Below the pieces are notes generated by a model. That model was given only the letters and a program-made list of their open reading frames with translations, searched no databases and had not been told where the DNA came from. Made by a program: the position numbers and the translations under genes. DNA of 64,000 nucleotides from assembly GCA_902805475.1 (NCBI GenBank), contig CADCSX010000023.1:1426001-1490000 (forward strand). The letters run 5' to 3'. This document shows positions 1 to 10,700 of this stretch, in pieces. Every line of letters begins with the position of its first letter. Position 1 is the stretch's first letter. The stretch is from Entonaema liquescens. Its lineage: Eukaryota; Ascomycota; Sordariomycetes; Xylariales; Xylariaceae.

Positions 1-3000
1 CACGCTTCCTTGTGAGAACTACCAGGTATTACCAGTTTTTCGATTGTCTGTACGGAAGGCCGCAAACTGGGCGGCGCGGCCCAGTAAAGCGTGCAGAGAA
101 GGTCATGATGATTCCTTAGAGCAGCCAATTCACTCTCATGTATATCTTTCTCCTTCTCATACTGCCGGTTGTGATTTGGTAAAACTCTTGCCAACAGGTT
201 TCTAGCATCCTTAGTCAAGCCGTGATTGTCAAGGCGCTTGATAGACAGTGCTAGAAGCTTTAGAAAAATATGAAAGCATCGATCTTCCGGCACGATGGCA
301 AGTGACGGAGATCCTGCGAGATGCTCCAGGAATTCTGGTGATTTATATACCTCCTCATTTCTTAGATGAGAGAGACCTCGAGCAGCAAAGAAGTCAAATA
401 TTGTCCCTATTATGCCATTGGACTTTCGCCAACCCCATTGTTCTACGAGGTAGTGGCAACGACTGACTACTCCTCGACAATAATCATTGAAACTGGGTGC
501 CTGCCGGGAATTGCTCTCGTATAGATGGAAGACCCGTCTAAGTAATTTTTGCGGTAAAGCCCAACCCTCTAAGGGGATCGTGTGCCTAATGCCCGGGACA
601 ACAACGCCAGAACTATCAAATTCCCCCAGAGGGAGCAAAGTAAACAGGTTATACCAGATCCGTTCGAAAGTATGCGCATCGTTGATAGAACTCAGATCTG
701 TGCTTAGGGCAACAGAGGAGACAACATCCCAAAATCCAGATCTCGGAATACGAGACTCTTCGAGGACCCGAATGAGTGTGACCCAGCAGATCGCCGAATA
801 TTGCCCATTTCGAATACCCTTTTCACGGAAAGGTATGCGTTGTAGATCATAGTATAAGTTCCGTATATCTGCTAGCTCTCCTGCGAGTAATTCACGCGCT
901 GCCCGCTTGGCCATTTTGCCTAGTAAGTCTTCAAGCTGAAAAGTCTCTGATAGTTGACCAAGACTATGACATATCCGCAAGATTTGGAATGAAGTAAGCA
1001 AACTCCGACTCATCACATCTATCAATGGTCGAGCCCGGTCCTGAGACTGGAGCGGTAGAGTCTCTAAGCGTTGTATAAAGGTTCGCAGCACTTCTAAAGC
1101 CCGACCCGCGAAATGTTTCTCACTCTCCTCATCTGAGAAGCTTATGTGGTCCTGAAGATATTCCAAGACAAAGTCTGCAGCTTGTACCGGACTTATACTC
1201 CAACTAAGATCAGGAGACTCAGAATGGAGATATTCCACTATCCAGTCCAAGACAATGCCTAATTCAGACGAAGTCTGTGCGTCCCACTGGCCCCATCGTA
1301 GCGTCTTCTCGCCAAGAACGAATATTGCATGGCCTCTTAGGTGATGGAAGCTATTCCGAGATTTTTCGTCCAGCGCCTTGACCAGCCGACCACTCCCGAG
1401 AATTGTACTTTCGTGGAAGAAAACACCAAGCTCGAGAGGAAATATTTCAAAGTGCTGAGTATAATGTGTGCCGAATGGACCAAGTCCTAATAATTTTCCA
1501 TCTGATTCTGAAGTGTGAGCTACTTCAAAAATAGGACTTATTGGGCTCGCTTCGCGAGGAAGGGGATCATTAGCATGTGCATATTGAGGTGCTGTAGTAT
1601 CCACATGCTGGGGACGAAATTGTTTTCGGGGTTTCGAACGTTTTTGTCCCGCCGCAGGTTGAGGTCTTTCAAATCCATTACCAGACGCTGGATCCCCAGT
1701 ATGTCTCTCCGAGCTTCTAGGAGATATACTGGGGCCTATAAGTCGTTCAAGCCCAATACGTGCTGATGTAGGTAACTCCCTGCGTGACTTTCTATATAAT
1801 GCGTCAAGAGTCCTCTTCCGTGCATCGAAAACGTGCCGCCCGATCTGTTCGCCAACTGCCTCGAGTTGTGCGGGCCGAGAATTGGCGTTGTGGGACTTGA
1901 CTCGGCCAACTTGAGAACGCTTCGGTAAAGAAGTCCCACCATCTGGTTGAATATGTGTAGATGGTGCTCCTGCTTCGATAGTCATAAAGTTATGAATGCT
2001 CGCTTGTTTGACCATTCGCCGAGGTTGCGAAAAGCGGCTCGAGGACACAACACCACTACGCGGCTTAGAAACTTGCTTTGGGTGTTGGGTAACAGAATTA
2101 TAAGAAAGAGAACGAAGAGGCTTCGGTGACCGTACTTGAGGTTTAGTTGAGACCCCGGCAGAAATCTTCGGTTTGATGCGACCCCTTTTCCAGTCTCTTA
2201 GGATGCTGGTGGCGTCAATATTGTCCTCGCGCGTCCCCAGTGCAATCTGTTTCCTCGAAGGGCTTGATCTACCCTTGTCGGATCTTCTATTCGCGGCTCG
2301 AGCGGCTATACGAATAAAAGGAGGCGCATCCGGTTCGACAACATCTAGGATACTAAGCTGGGGCGGCGGTGTAGATCTGTTTACTAGTCGACTAGAGCTA
2401 TTCGTGTGACGCTTTCCGCCTGGATGGTTTCCCGCATGACGTCTCTTAACACTTGGTTCACTTGTCGCACTCTTTGTCCTGCCTAGCAATCCGGTTATCC
2501 TCTGTTGTCGCTTCTGCTGGCCTAGATGTCCTTTAAATGTTGATTGTTGGTTTTTTCTCCGTTTCCTAGGCCGTTCTAACCCAGCAGCATCCGCACTGGC
2601 TCTTTTGCTTCCAGATAGCATATAGTCAATCGAGTTATCTTCGATAACAGAGCCAGCGTCGTCTTCGAAGATTCGGATGCTATTATTGTCATTATGAAAT
2701 TCATTAAGGTCATCAGCTCGTAAAGTCATAATATCATCATCATCAGAATCATCAAGGAATAGTGCCGTATCAGTATTAGGTCGAGGCGACACTTGTCGGC
2801 GCTGAGCTACACCTCTCCTCTGAGTTCGTTCCGGTGAGTGGTCCGGGCTTCGTCGCGAAATATCCTGAGGACTCTTCTGGCGTGTGCTTTGCTGGTCTAG
2901 TCGGAGCCAAGAGGCAGGTAATACGCCACGTATCTTTCTCCTCATTGCAACTCGGACGATTTCAGTATCGCTCTCAGAATCGCTATTAGATTCTACGCCT

Positions 3001-4238
3001 TGCCCGTTGCTCATCTCACCATCATCTTCCACCGTAGTAAGATCGATCAAATCAGTGCTCTCGTTTGCTGGCGCAGGGCTTTGGTTCCTAGATGGCATCG
3101 TACTGCTTGGCCTTGGTGTGAGTGTCGTGGCAGGCCGAGAACGTCCCACGACAGTGGCTGGTGTACGGGACAAGAAATTCGGACTTGTTTGCGGCGGCGA
3201 TGGTGGAATATTAAATACACCAGTAGGTTTCGCTCGTGGAGAGATGGCGCTCGCAAACCTGACAGGCTGGTGTAACTTTGGCAGCTTCCGTTTCCCAGAG
3301 GCCTTAGGCGAAGCTTGTCTCTTAGCAATCGTAGTTGATCTCTTTCCTAATTTCCATTTGGCTACGTCAGCCGGATCAGGAAATTCGTCATCATCCTGCG
3401 AACTCCGAAGTAAGATGTCGTGTTCAACATCTCTACGTCTGGGAAGAGGAGACGGGCTTCTGATTGTCGGGAGCTCTTCAATATCGAGACTGTCGAGTAG
3501 GTCGGGTTGCTGAACGATTTGACTATCCCCCGAATCCTCCTGAACCAGCTCTCTAACAGTTGACTGGCTTTCGTCCTCATATTCTTGTTCTTGTGAATCT
3601 TCTTCCTCCCTTCTTCTTCTTGCTGCCTCCTCAATCTGCATACGTAAGGGTCGCACGCCATGCGATTTGAGAGTCTTGCTATATTGTACATTTTCTAGTA
3701 AGTAAGGGTGTTCTTGAATTGGTTTGCGCGGCCTCAATGATCTCCCAGACCGGATCGCTTCCTGCACCAAAACCTCTTCGCCCTCGTCCGGAACATCTAA
3801 CTCGAATATTGCATCGACGAACTGCTTAGGCGGACTGGGAGGAACTACTTCCGATGATTGTGGTTCATTTAGATCGGCTGTCGTGGTTTCGACGACTTGG
3901 GCTGGGTCCTCTGAGTTGCCCCTAGGCTCAAGGGGTGGCAGCGATGAAAGAGGGGACGAATCGGGATAATGAGTGGTTGCTAACTTGGAGGGCACTTGTA
4001 GTAATTGCGGTAGAGGTGAGCTGTGATTTACGTTACGTTCTTTTTTAGAGATTTGAGATGATGATGGTATATCCCAAACATTTTGATCCCCGGGTACTGA
4101 ACCTTCAATGACAGGTTCATCCGGGATATCAGCGCCACCCTGATGCAGTGGGAGGTCATTTTCGGATTCTTGACTGCTATCGAAGCCACTTTCGTCGTCC
4201 GAATCTGGCACCTCTCCAAGCTCCTTCCATTTCGCCAT
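1..4238 (-). CDS. mus7: Mus7/MMS22 family replication-repair protein (C terminus cut off)
   Basis: One uninterrupted reading frame runs from an ATG at 4238 to the left edge of the window, about 1412 codons with no stop and no intron. The protein opens MAKWKELGEVPDSDDE, the N-terminal signature I associate with filamentous-fungal Mus7/MMS22 proteins. The first ~800 residues are low-complexity, rich in Ser, acidic and Arg/Lys residues and probably disordered; the part after ~residue 880 is folded and helical (for example HHLRGHAIFVLGEKTLRWGQ), matching the start of the conserved C-terminal region. In yeasts Mms22/Mus7 works with the Rtt101 cullin ligase (Mms1 adaptor) to stabilise and restart broken replication forks. 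The true C terminus lies outside the window. Family assignment is from recognition, without a search. It is divergent from the small gene that starts at 4679. Confidence 0.85.
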   Translation of the reverse strand, partial: MAKWKELGEVPDSDDESGFDSSQESENDLPLHQGGADIPDEPVIEGSVPGDQNVWDIPSSSQISKKERNVNHSSPLPQLLQVPSKLATTHYPDSSPLSSLPPLEPRGNSEDPAQVVETTTADLNEPQSSEVVPPSPPKQFVDAIFELDVPDEGEEVLVQEAIRSGRSLRPRKPIQEHPYLLENVQYSKTLKSHGVRPLRMQIEEAARRRREEEDSQEQEYEDESQSTVRELVQEDSGDSQIVQQPDLLDSLDIEELPTIRSPSPLPRRRDVEHDILLRSSQDDDEFPDPADVAKWKLGKRSTTIAKRQASPKASGKRKLPKLHQPVRFASAISPRAKPTGVFNIPPSPPQTSPNFLSRTPATVVGRSRPATTLTPRPSSTMPSRNQSPAPANESTDLIDLTTVEDDGEMSNGQGVESNSDSESDTEIVRVAMRRKIRGVLPASWLRLDQQSTRQKSPQDISRRSPDHSPERTQRRGVAQRRQVSPRPNTDTALFLDDSDDDDIMTLRADDLNEFHNDNNSIRIFEDDAGSVIEDNSIDYMLSGSKRASADAAGLERPRKRRKNQQSTFKGHLGQQKRQQRITGLLGRTKSATSEPSVKRRHAGNHPGGKRHTNSSSRLVNRSTPPPQLSILDVVEPDAPPFIRIAARAANRRSDKGRSSPSRKQIALGTREDNIDATSILRDWKRGRIKPKISAGVSTKPQVRSPKPLRSLSYNSVTQHPKQVSKPRSGVVSSSRFSQPRRMVKQASIHNFMTIEAGAPSTHIQPDGGTSLPKRSQVGRVKSHNANSRPAQLEAVGEQIGRHVFDARKRTLDALYRKSRRELPTSARIGLERLIGPSISPRSSERHTGDPASGNGFERPQPAAGQKRSKPRKQFRPQHVDTTAPQYAHANDPLPREASPISPIFEVAHTSESDGKLLGLGPFGTHYTQHFEIFPLELGVFFHESTILGSGRLVKALDEKSRNSFHHLRGHAIFVLGEKTLRWGQWDAQTSSELGIVLDWIVEYLHSESPDLSWSISPVQAADFVLEYLQDHISFSDEESEKHFAGRALEVLRTFIQRLETLPLQSQDRARPLIDVMSRSLLTSFQILRICHSLGQLSETFQLEDLLGKMAKRAARELLAGELADIRNLYYDLQRIPFREKGIRNGQYSAICWVTLIRVLEESRIPRSGFWDVVSSVALSTDLSSINDAHTFERIWYNLFTLLPLGEFDSSGVVVPGIRHTIPLEGWALPQKLLRRVFHLYESNSRQAPSFNDYCRGVVSRCHYLVEQWGWRKSNGIIGTIFDFFAARGLSHLRNEEVYKSPEFLEHLAGSPSLAIVPEDRCFHIFLKLLALSIKRLDNHGLTKDARNLLARVLPNHNRQYEKEKDIHESELAALRNHHDLLCTLYWAAPPSLRPSVQTIEKLVIPGSSHKEA

Positions 4239-4678
4239 TGAGTCCGAGATGCATTTCCTTACATTGGACTTAAGGGGAAATCCAATTATGTTACGTAGTG
4301 ACGTAGGTATATAAATTAGGCAGACGTTGCTATTAGTAAAGACCACAACGCGTCAAAATGCACTTAAACGCGTGAAGGTACATTTAAAGGTACATGTACA
4401 GCATCTCGCGACTTGGTGGGGCGGACTTATAGATCTATGTGGATCTTTACTTGGGCAGTTGCAGGGACGTAAGATGTAAACCATTTGACTCTTTACTGCA
4501 TATCCAGGATGATGCTGTGGCCGTTGAAGATATGCACTAATCAAGTATTATCGATTTTCTTTAGCAAAAAAATGATATCTCCTCAACCATCAAGCTGATT
4601 ATTGTTACGTTACACATTTCAAAAACACACCTCCTGCATTTATACCCTCAAAATAATATTAGATGTACCGAGGAGAGC
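4239..4678. other. Divergent promoter spacer between mus7 and the small membrane-protein gene
   Basis: The 440 bases between two divergent start codons must hold both promoters. I see an AT-rich stretch just before the right-hand gene (4550-4670), but no convincing TATA box or known factor site. Confidence 0.4.
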
Positions 4679-4955
4679 ATGAGTTCATTCACTCGCACCG
4701 CTCTTCCCATAGGTCTCGCAGTAGCCTTCGGAGTTTGGAACGGTATGAATTGGGCATGGCTCCTTTATATTACACATGCGAAGATACTGAACCTCTTATA
4801 TAGCTTACTATGTGTTTGATCCTCTTTTGAAGGAACAACAAGAAAAAACACAGCAACGCATGGCAAAAGATAATCAGCGATTAGATAAGGCGCCCGAAAT
4901 CAAGGACCTTACACAACAGGAAACGTTCGAGACGGATAGAGGTAGAGGTCACTAA
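4679..4955 (+). CDS. Small single-pass membrane protein, unassigned (71 aa, two exons)
   Basis: Exon 1 (4679-4742) and exon 2 (4804-4955) join in phase across a 61-nt intron (GTATGA...TATAG). The product is 71 residues: MSSFTRTALP start, one hydrophobic helix at about residues 8-26 (ALPIGLAVAFGVWNAYYVF), then a charged Gln/Lys/Glu-rich tail ending in GRGH. A short N terminus, one helix and a polar tail is the layout of small mitochondrial inner-membrane proteins and respiratory assembly factors, but I cannot name a family. Support comes from the clean splice, an uninterrupted frame and coding-like composition; the gene is too short for routine ORF calling. Function is unknown; location in the inner membrane is inference. 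Confidence 0.6.
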
Positions 4956-5815
4956 GAAGCTTCAATAGTGAGACTCTCAAGCACATATAATACTATTATC
5001 TGGTGCGAACCTGGCGACGAGATACCAATTCTTTTTTATCAAGCCGTAGGGTTAGACAGCTGAGCCTTGAAACGGTATATTTGATCCGAGATGTTCAATA
5101 ATAGCAACACTGAATGGACTAATACTCGCGACATGAATAATATGTTTCTTCACTAGTTATCTATAACTTAAGGGAAGCCGATCATATTTTACGATGCACA
5201 TTCTTATATCAAAAAAAAAAAAAAAATTTAGAAAATACCGGGCTATCTTCGTTTTGAAGAGGATCTGAAGAAATAAATAAATATCCAATGACTGTTGATA
5301 ATAATACCTACATCATATCTCATAAATCGATGCGTAAACTACCTAACAGTTGCGGAACAGCCCCCGGTTCGGTTTGTGTGACGTCGTACCTTATCTTCTA
5401 GGTAAGCTTCCACCACTTGTTTACCTTGGTCCGAATTTTAGCCGTAGGAACTCTAGCAGCTTTTTGGCTAGAGCTTGTGGAGCTAGTACAGCTGTCAACT
5501 TGGAATTACAAGTGGCAAAGCTTGCCAAAGACTGCTGAGGCACAAAACAGCTCCTCCATTGGCTCCACCACAATCATACGACTCACTGGCTTCAATCCGA
5601 AAAAAAAAGACTCTCAATTGAATCTCAGCCCAAAATCGAAAGCTCCAACAACATTCTGCCGCCAAAACCCTCTACGATCCCACTCATCGTCTACTAGGCC
5701 TTGCGACCGCCTCAATTGGTCCACATCTCCACTCTCCCGACCGAACTTGAACGACCTCATTTTAATTCTTTCGTCTTCTTTTTATCTTTTTTTTTCTTCA
5801 AAACTCAAAGTCACA
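4956..5815. other. Intergenic region upstream of COX5
   Basis: Contains an A-run at about 5211-5226 and the COX5 promoter elements listed separately. The open frames here (5350-5700) are short, have no family resemblance and stay open only into the COX5 leader; I see no gene. Confidence 0.4.
5558..5815 (+). promoter_or_regulatory. COX5 promoter: two inverted CCAAT boxes and a pyrimidine-rich leader
   Basis: ATTGG (CCAAT on the minus strand) occurs at 5558-5562 and 5715-5719, about 255 and 100 bases before the COX5 start. A CT-rich tract (about 5760-5812), common before strongly expressed fungal genes, ends just before the ATG. CCAAT boxes are bound by the HAP complex, which controls respiratory genes in fungi; binding here is inference. 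Confidence 0.4.
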
Positions 5816-6588
5816 ATGATGCGCACACCCACAACCTCGCTCTTGCGCGGCGCTCTCCGGGCCAGCAGAACGACGACTATGGTCCCCCGCGCTGCTGCTT
5901 CTACGCACGCCATTTCGAACCCGACTCTAGCCAACATCGAGAAGCGATGGGAGGGTTTGCCTCAGACTGAGCAGGCCGAGCTATGGATGGCCCTGCGAGA
6001 CCGCATGAAGGAGAACTGGGCCGAACTCACCCTTCAAGAGAAGAAGGCCGGTATGTAATATCCGCGATTCTTTAACCTAGGACCATTGAGTCTCAAGTTA
6101 TTCCTGAAAATACCTTGCTTTACGTTTGGGCTATTGAGATTGGGGAACATCTTCATATATGGCATCATGGAATGAAGAGTGGATCCGCACGACTCGATCC
6201 AGCCATTCACGAATCACGCATTTGAAGACACCAAGAACTAACACCCCTCAACAGCCTACTGGATTGCCTTCGGCGCCCACGGCCCTCGCGCTGCACCCCC
6301 CGCGGATGAGGGACGCAAGGTCGCTCTATACACCGCGCTCGGTCTGTTCACCAGTTTCGTCATCTTCGCCACGGCGCGAGCATTCGGCGGCGCCCCTCCC
6401 AGCACCATGACCAAGGAATGGCAGGAAGCTTCCAACGAGTTCCTCAAGGTGAGAAGAACACGGCGACCTACTTCGCAAAATGTCCCCGATCTAACACATT
6501 CTAGAACCAACGAGCCGAGCCTCTTACCGGTCTCTCGTCCGAGAACTACAGCGGCAAGGGTATGGTTCAGTCGCCGCCCAAGCAGTAG
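5816..6588 (+). CDS. cox5: Cytochrome c oxidase subunit 5 (mammalian COX4 homologue), mitochondrial
   Basis: Three exons (5816-6050, 6255-6448, 6505-6588) join in phase to a 170-residue protein. An Arg/Ser/Thr/Ala-rich N terminus (RTPTTSLLRGALRASRTTTM) is a typical mitochondrial presequence. The mature part has family hallmarks: SNPTLANIEKRWEGLPQTEQ, AELWMALRDRMKENWAELTL, then YWIAFGAHGPRA, a single membrane helix (ALYTALGLFTSFVIFATARA) and the tail TMTKEWQEASNEFLK. This is the complex IV subunit called Cox5 in yeast and COX4 in mammals, embedded in the inner membrane beside Cox1. Two ATGs are adjacent (5816 and 5819); I chose the first. It is convergent with ClpX. Confidence 0.95.
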
Positions 6589-7514
6589 ACGCGCTAGACT
6601 TAGTCTACTTAATACGAAACTTACTCTGGTCTCCCAATTCTTCTCGTTTGTCCGCATAGAACTACAGTGCAAGGCATGAACTTCCATGTACAAAATAAAA
6701 AAGCAACTAGAGTGGGATGGAGTAGTAGGCGGGGGCGCGCATTGGCTATCCGAAACAAAAAGCAGTTTGACAATCGAAAACATTGCAGGCTCGAGCAAAA
6801 AAGTAGCAGCACATCGGAGACACCGATTTCATTCCCAGCTAGGAAGCGGTCCCCGTGCCTAGGAGAAACAGGCTGGTCAACCGGATCATGCCCAGTGTTG
6901 TAAATATGTACAAGAGGAAGCAAACCCTCTATGCCGTTCTATAAATCATCCGTCATATCAAGTGACACTATGCCGTGCTCGTGAATACTAATCGGTGATA
7001 TTTTATCCTCTCATTTTAAGCGATGTATATAATCCACCAAAGTCATAATTTGAGGTGAGCTATCTAGCAAAAATATTGGCACGAGTATCAACAAGCATAA
7101 TACACATGCATCATCCATGATGAGATGACTACCTACCTACTCAGTTGTAAGGTAAGCAGGTCATGAGTCTTCCAGACACAAATGCTATTACTCAAACTCG
7201 ATGCAAAAACAGCCTAATATAACCCAGTTCTATCCATGCAATATCCATATAAATTCGTAGTTGAGGTATACATAAAGCAGCTTCAGCCACCTTCTTTTAA
7301 GTTATATATAGTTGTCCATCGCTAACCGCATCGTCACCCAAGCCCTCCCCAACACCAAACCGCCTAATATCAAATGGCCATGCTGAATATGCCCTATTTC
7401 AGAAAGCACCCCTGCCCTTACCAACACCACGCCGAGTATCCCAAACGAAACGCCCTAGAATGAGGCAAAACCAAATACCCAGGTTAAGCTAGCAATTTCA
7501 AAATCCAATATCCT
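6589..7514. other. Convergent 3' spacer between COX5 and ClpX
   Basis: About 930 bases between two 3' ends. Holds the 3' untranslated regions of both genes; I see no further gene or repeat. Confidence 0.4.
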
Positions 7515-9362
7515 TCAAGCACCGCTCTGGCCAGCTTGACGATAGTCCCCAAGACTGCTTACGATTTCCCTATCGTGAGCATCCTGCCCCGGGACTCCGG
7601 CCAGACCATCCTCTTCACGTATCAGCCTTTCGACTTCGAGTCTACCGTCCTTACCCCAGTAGCCGACTTTCTCCTCACCACGCACGGCTTTCTCCGTGAC
7701 TAATACGTAGTGCGTAGGTGCGTCAAACATAGCCTCGGCCAATACGCGCTCCATCTCCATCTTGAGCCCCCGAGCACCTGTCTGTGCCTTCTCCGCGCGT
7801 TCCGCGATAGCGTGCAATGCTTTCTGCGTGAAGAAGAGGTTGGAAGGATACGTCTCGAAGAGTGCCGTGTATTGCGCGACTAGCGAGTTGCGCGGTTCAG
7901 TCAGAATCCTTAATAAATCGGATCTTGATAACGGCGATAATGCCACAATATTGTGTACACGTCCAATAAGTTCCGGGATGAACCCAAAGCTTTGCAGGTC
8001 CTCTGGCGTCGCGAGGTCCAGCGCGGTAAGATTGGCTGTATCCTCGGCGTTCGGGGGTCGGTGAGGAAGATGATTGAATAGTGCTGGCGGTAGATCTGCT
8101 TTATTTCCGGACGTGGGCCGGCTCCGAAGTTCAGAGCCAAACCCCATACTAGACTTGGATACTCGATTCAGTATCGTCTTATCGAGTCCGACAAAGGCTC
8201 CGCACATGACAAACAATATGTTGCTCGTATCGATGGTGTATTGATCTACCTTCCCAGCAGCAGGCGGCGTTGGTTGAGGTCCTGAAGTAGAGCTCGAAGA
8301 TCCCGGACCGGTATAATTAGTAGTGATCGGACTTGCTGAACGCGACGATGATGCTGAGCGGTTATCTTTGACATTGATGGTAACCTTGGATCCTTCAACC
8401 AATTTTAGTAATGCCTGCTGTACCCCCTCGCCGCCTACATCGCGCCCGTTTATTGTTTCGCGTTTGGCAATCTTATCAAATTCGTCGAGAACCACTATTC
8501 CTTGTTCTGTAGCCCTCACGTCGTAGTTGGACTCTATTAGTAGCCTCTCGATGCAGGTCTCGACGTCTTGGCCAATATAGCCGGCTTGGGTGAAGGAGTT
8601 GCAATCGCATATCGTAAAGGGGACGTTGATTTTCTTGCTCAATGTCCTGCGAAGGTTTAGCTAAGGCGTATATATATATACGATATATCGTCAGCAAGTG
8701 GAGGCTTACTCAAGTATGTAGGTTTTCCCAACGCCAGTTGGGCCTATTAGTAGCAAGTTGCTTTTATCAATCTTAACAGGTGGTGTTCGACTGGTGTCTT
8801 CGGGTATATAGAAGTCGACCTTCTCCTCAGCACGTTGCCATGCCTGGTGCATATTTTGTATAGAATCGTGGTGGCCCGGATATTCATCTTCGGATATATC
8901 GTCAGCACGATACCGTCGAGTCATCGATGCCAGGTGATGCCAACCTTCAACTGGGTGAGGTTCCCTTTCCCTTGCATTACGATCGCGGGCGATAGCCTGC
9001 CGCATAAGCCTTTCATCTCGCTTCCTCTCTTGTTCTTCCTGGTGCTGCCGCCGCCGTACGTTCTGATAGTGGTTGAAGATGACGGAAGATATCGTCTTCT
9101 TTGCTCGGTCTTGTCCGACTACATATTCGTCGACTCGTTTCTTAAGGTCTCGGGGGTAGAATTGAGGCACTCCAAATGTGTTCTTAGAAAACATAGGGCC
9201 GCGCCCTTCTTCGTTTGGGTCATAGCTACTCGTAAAGCCCGAGTTGAATTCCGAGCTGCGTCTCGTAATACGAAAGGCGGTGGAGGTCGAAAGGGCTCGA
9301 CAATGGGTTCTTAGACGGACGGACAATGGTAATATTCTACGCCTTGCGAGGACCGACCTCAT
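7515..9362 (-). CDS. clpX: Mitochondrial AAA+ unfoldase ClpX (Mcx1 type)
   Basis: Exon 1 (9362-8710) and exon 2 (8646-7515) join across a 63-nt intron placed just after the Walker A motif, giving 594 residues. The N terminus is Arg-rich (mitochondrial targeting), and the bacterial zinc-binding domain is missing, as expected for fungal ClpX. Visible motifs: Walker A GPTGVGKT (207-214), pore loop GYIG (240-243; usually GYVG), Walker B VVLDEFDKI (Asp272-Glu273), a Ser/Pro-rich insertion at about 314-348, the ClpP-docking loop as MGF (385-387; bacterial IGF), and sensor-2 GARGL. It unfolds matrix proteins; yeast Mcx1 acts alone (heme synthesis), while filamentous fungi with ClpP form a ClpXP protease. 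The kept docking loop suggests the latter here. Confidence 0.93.
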
Positions 9363-10700
9363 ATTTCTTGTACTTTTAGAGGTGGTCCTCTAATATAGTA
9401 TCTATTTCTAGAAGTTTAACGTTATAGTCCGCATGAGTTTGTACATGCGTATATGCGTATGACCTCGAGTGAGTGGTTCGGGAAACTTAGAATGGATAGG
9501 CGTATGCGATATTTCGAGCCAATAGAATCAAAGCAGGATCGACTATCACATGTATTTTGTGTCGTAGGTACTATTGGCTTTTGCAAGCAACAGATATTAA
9601 ATGCGATGTCGTTAATGTTGTTTGGGCGCGTTGAGATGCGCCTATCGTAGAAGACGTTGATGCTCCTGTATCGGACGAGTATTAAGGCGAGATCTCTCAG
9701 CAATGATCCAATTTACAGGGGCTTGAAAGAACGCAATTATGTAATGCGGGGCTCCGTTTTGGCGGGGGACACTTGTACATCCAGTCCAGTTTAGGCCTAA
9801 GCTAAAGTCGGCCGGGTGGACGGGGGTGGACGGGGGTGGACGGGGTGTGCTAGAGCTTTGGAGATTTAGGGTACAGGTATGCGAGTAATGCCCCGCAAGA
9901 GCTTCCAACTTGTGAAGTTCCATGTTTCTTTGAAAGTCTTAGTTATTAGAAGTAGGTAACTATCAGACTAATCTAGACGTTTGAACACCTATGAACTTTC
10001 CAATAATAAACTTTATTCGATAGATTCGATGACATGAGCTTTACGTTTTTATCTATGAAGCCCATATTTTCTGCCTAACATACTACTTCATTACTGAAAA
10101 AATACCAATCGTTTATCGCCTTGTAAACTGGGCAGAAGAAAAGCGGAGAGCTGGAAGTTCTAGACATTGATTGATGGGTCCATATAGTAAAGATTGATCC
10201 ACAACTGCTGGTGCTACAGGTTATCTACTGGTGCGCAAATTGCCCCTCGACGTCATTCGACAGGTTGGAGCTGTTTTTTCTCCTCTTCTGGCGAAGAGAT
10301 TTTGCGACAACAATTACATATGAGATGATACGAGTGGATTGGGAATTTAAGTAGCGCGATTGACTCCTGAAATTTTTAAACCTTTTCCTATAGGTCTTTT
10401 TATAGATACCAATTATACTCTACCTGATATACTGGAGAAGAATAACTATATAGAGAGAGAAAAAAACAATATAAAGAAACAGGGCAACGACTTCTTCAAA
10501 AACTTGCTCTTATCAAGCAATACCTAAGGTACATACAACCTAACCTAGCTCCCTTTCATCATAGCTTCCCAAGCTTGTTTAGCGGGTAACACCAACCTAA
10601 CCTTGACGGCCTTACTAATTTTCGCGCTTTCTCTATGAAGTCCAAATTCAAATTTACATCTCTCTTTCCGTTTCTTAAAACGAAGTCACGGTTAGCAAAG
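9363..10700. other. Divergent spacer between ClpX and glycogen branching enzyme
   Basis: 1.34 kb containing the promoters of two divergent genes and the 10-bp minisatellite at 9813-9845. The open frames here (9453, 9642, 10559) show no family resemblance and no splice logic. A TATATAGAGAGAGA stretch near 10448 may be part of the branching-enzyme promoter. Confidence 0.4.
9813..9845. repeat. 10-bp minisatellite (CGGGGGTGGA)
   Basis: About three and a half direct copies of CGGGGGTGGA, the first one slightly shortened, in an intergenic spacer. Confidence 0.85.

Noticed and set aside
43..852. Small plus-strand frames at the left edge (72 and 121 codons)
   Set aside because: They overlap the Mus7 frame on the other strand and have no family features.
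3000..3513. Plus-strand open frames over the first 4.2 kb
   Set aside because: They are shadows of the continuous minus-strand Mus7 frame, which has the recognisable protein.
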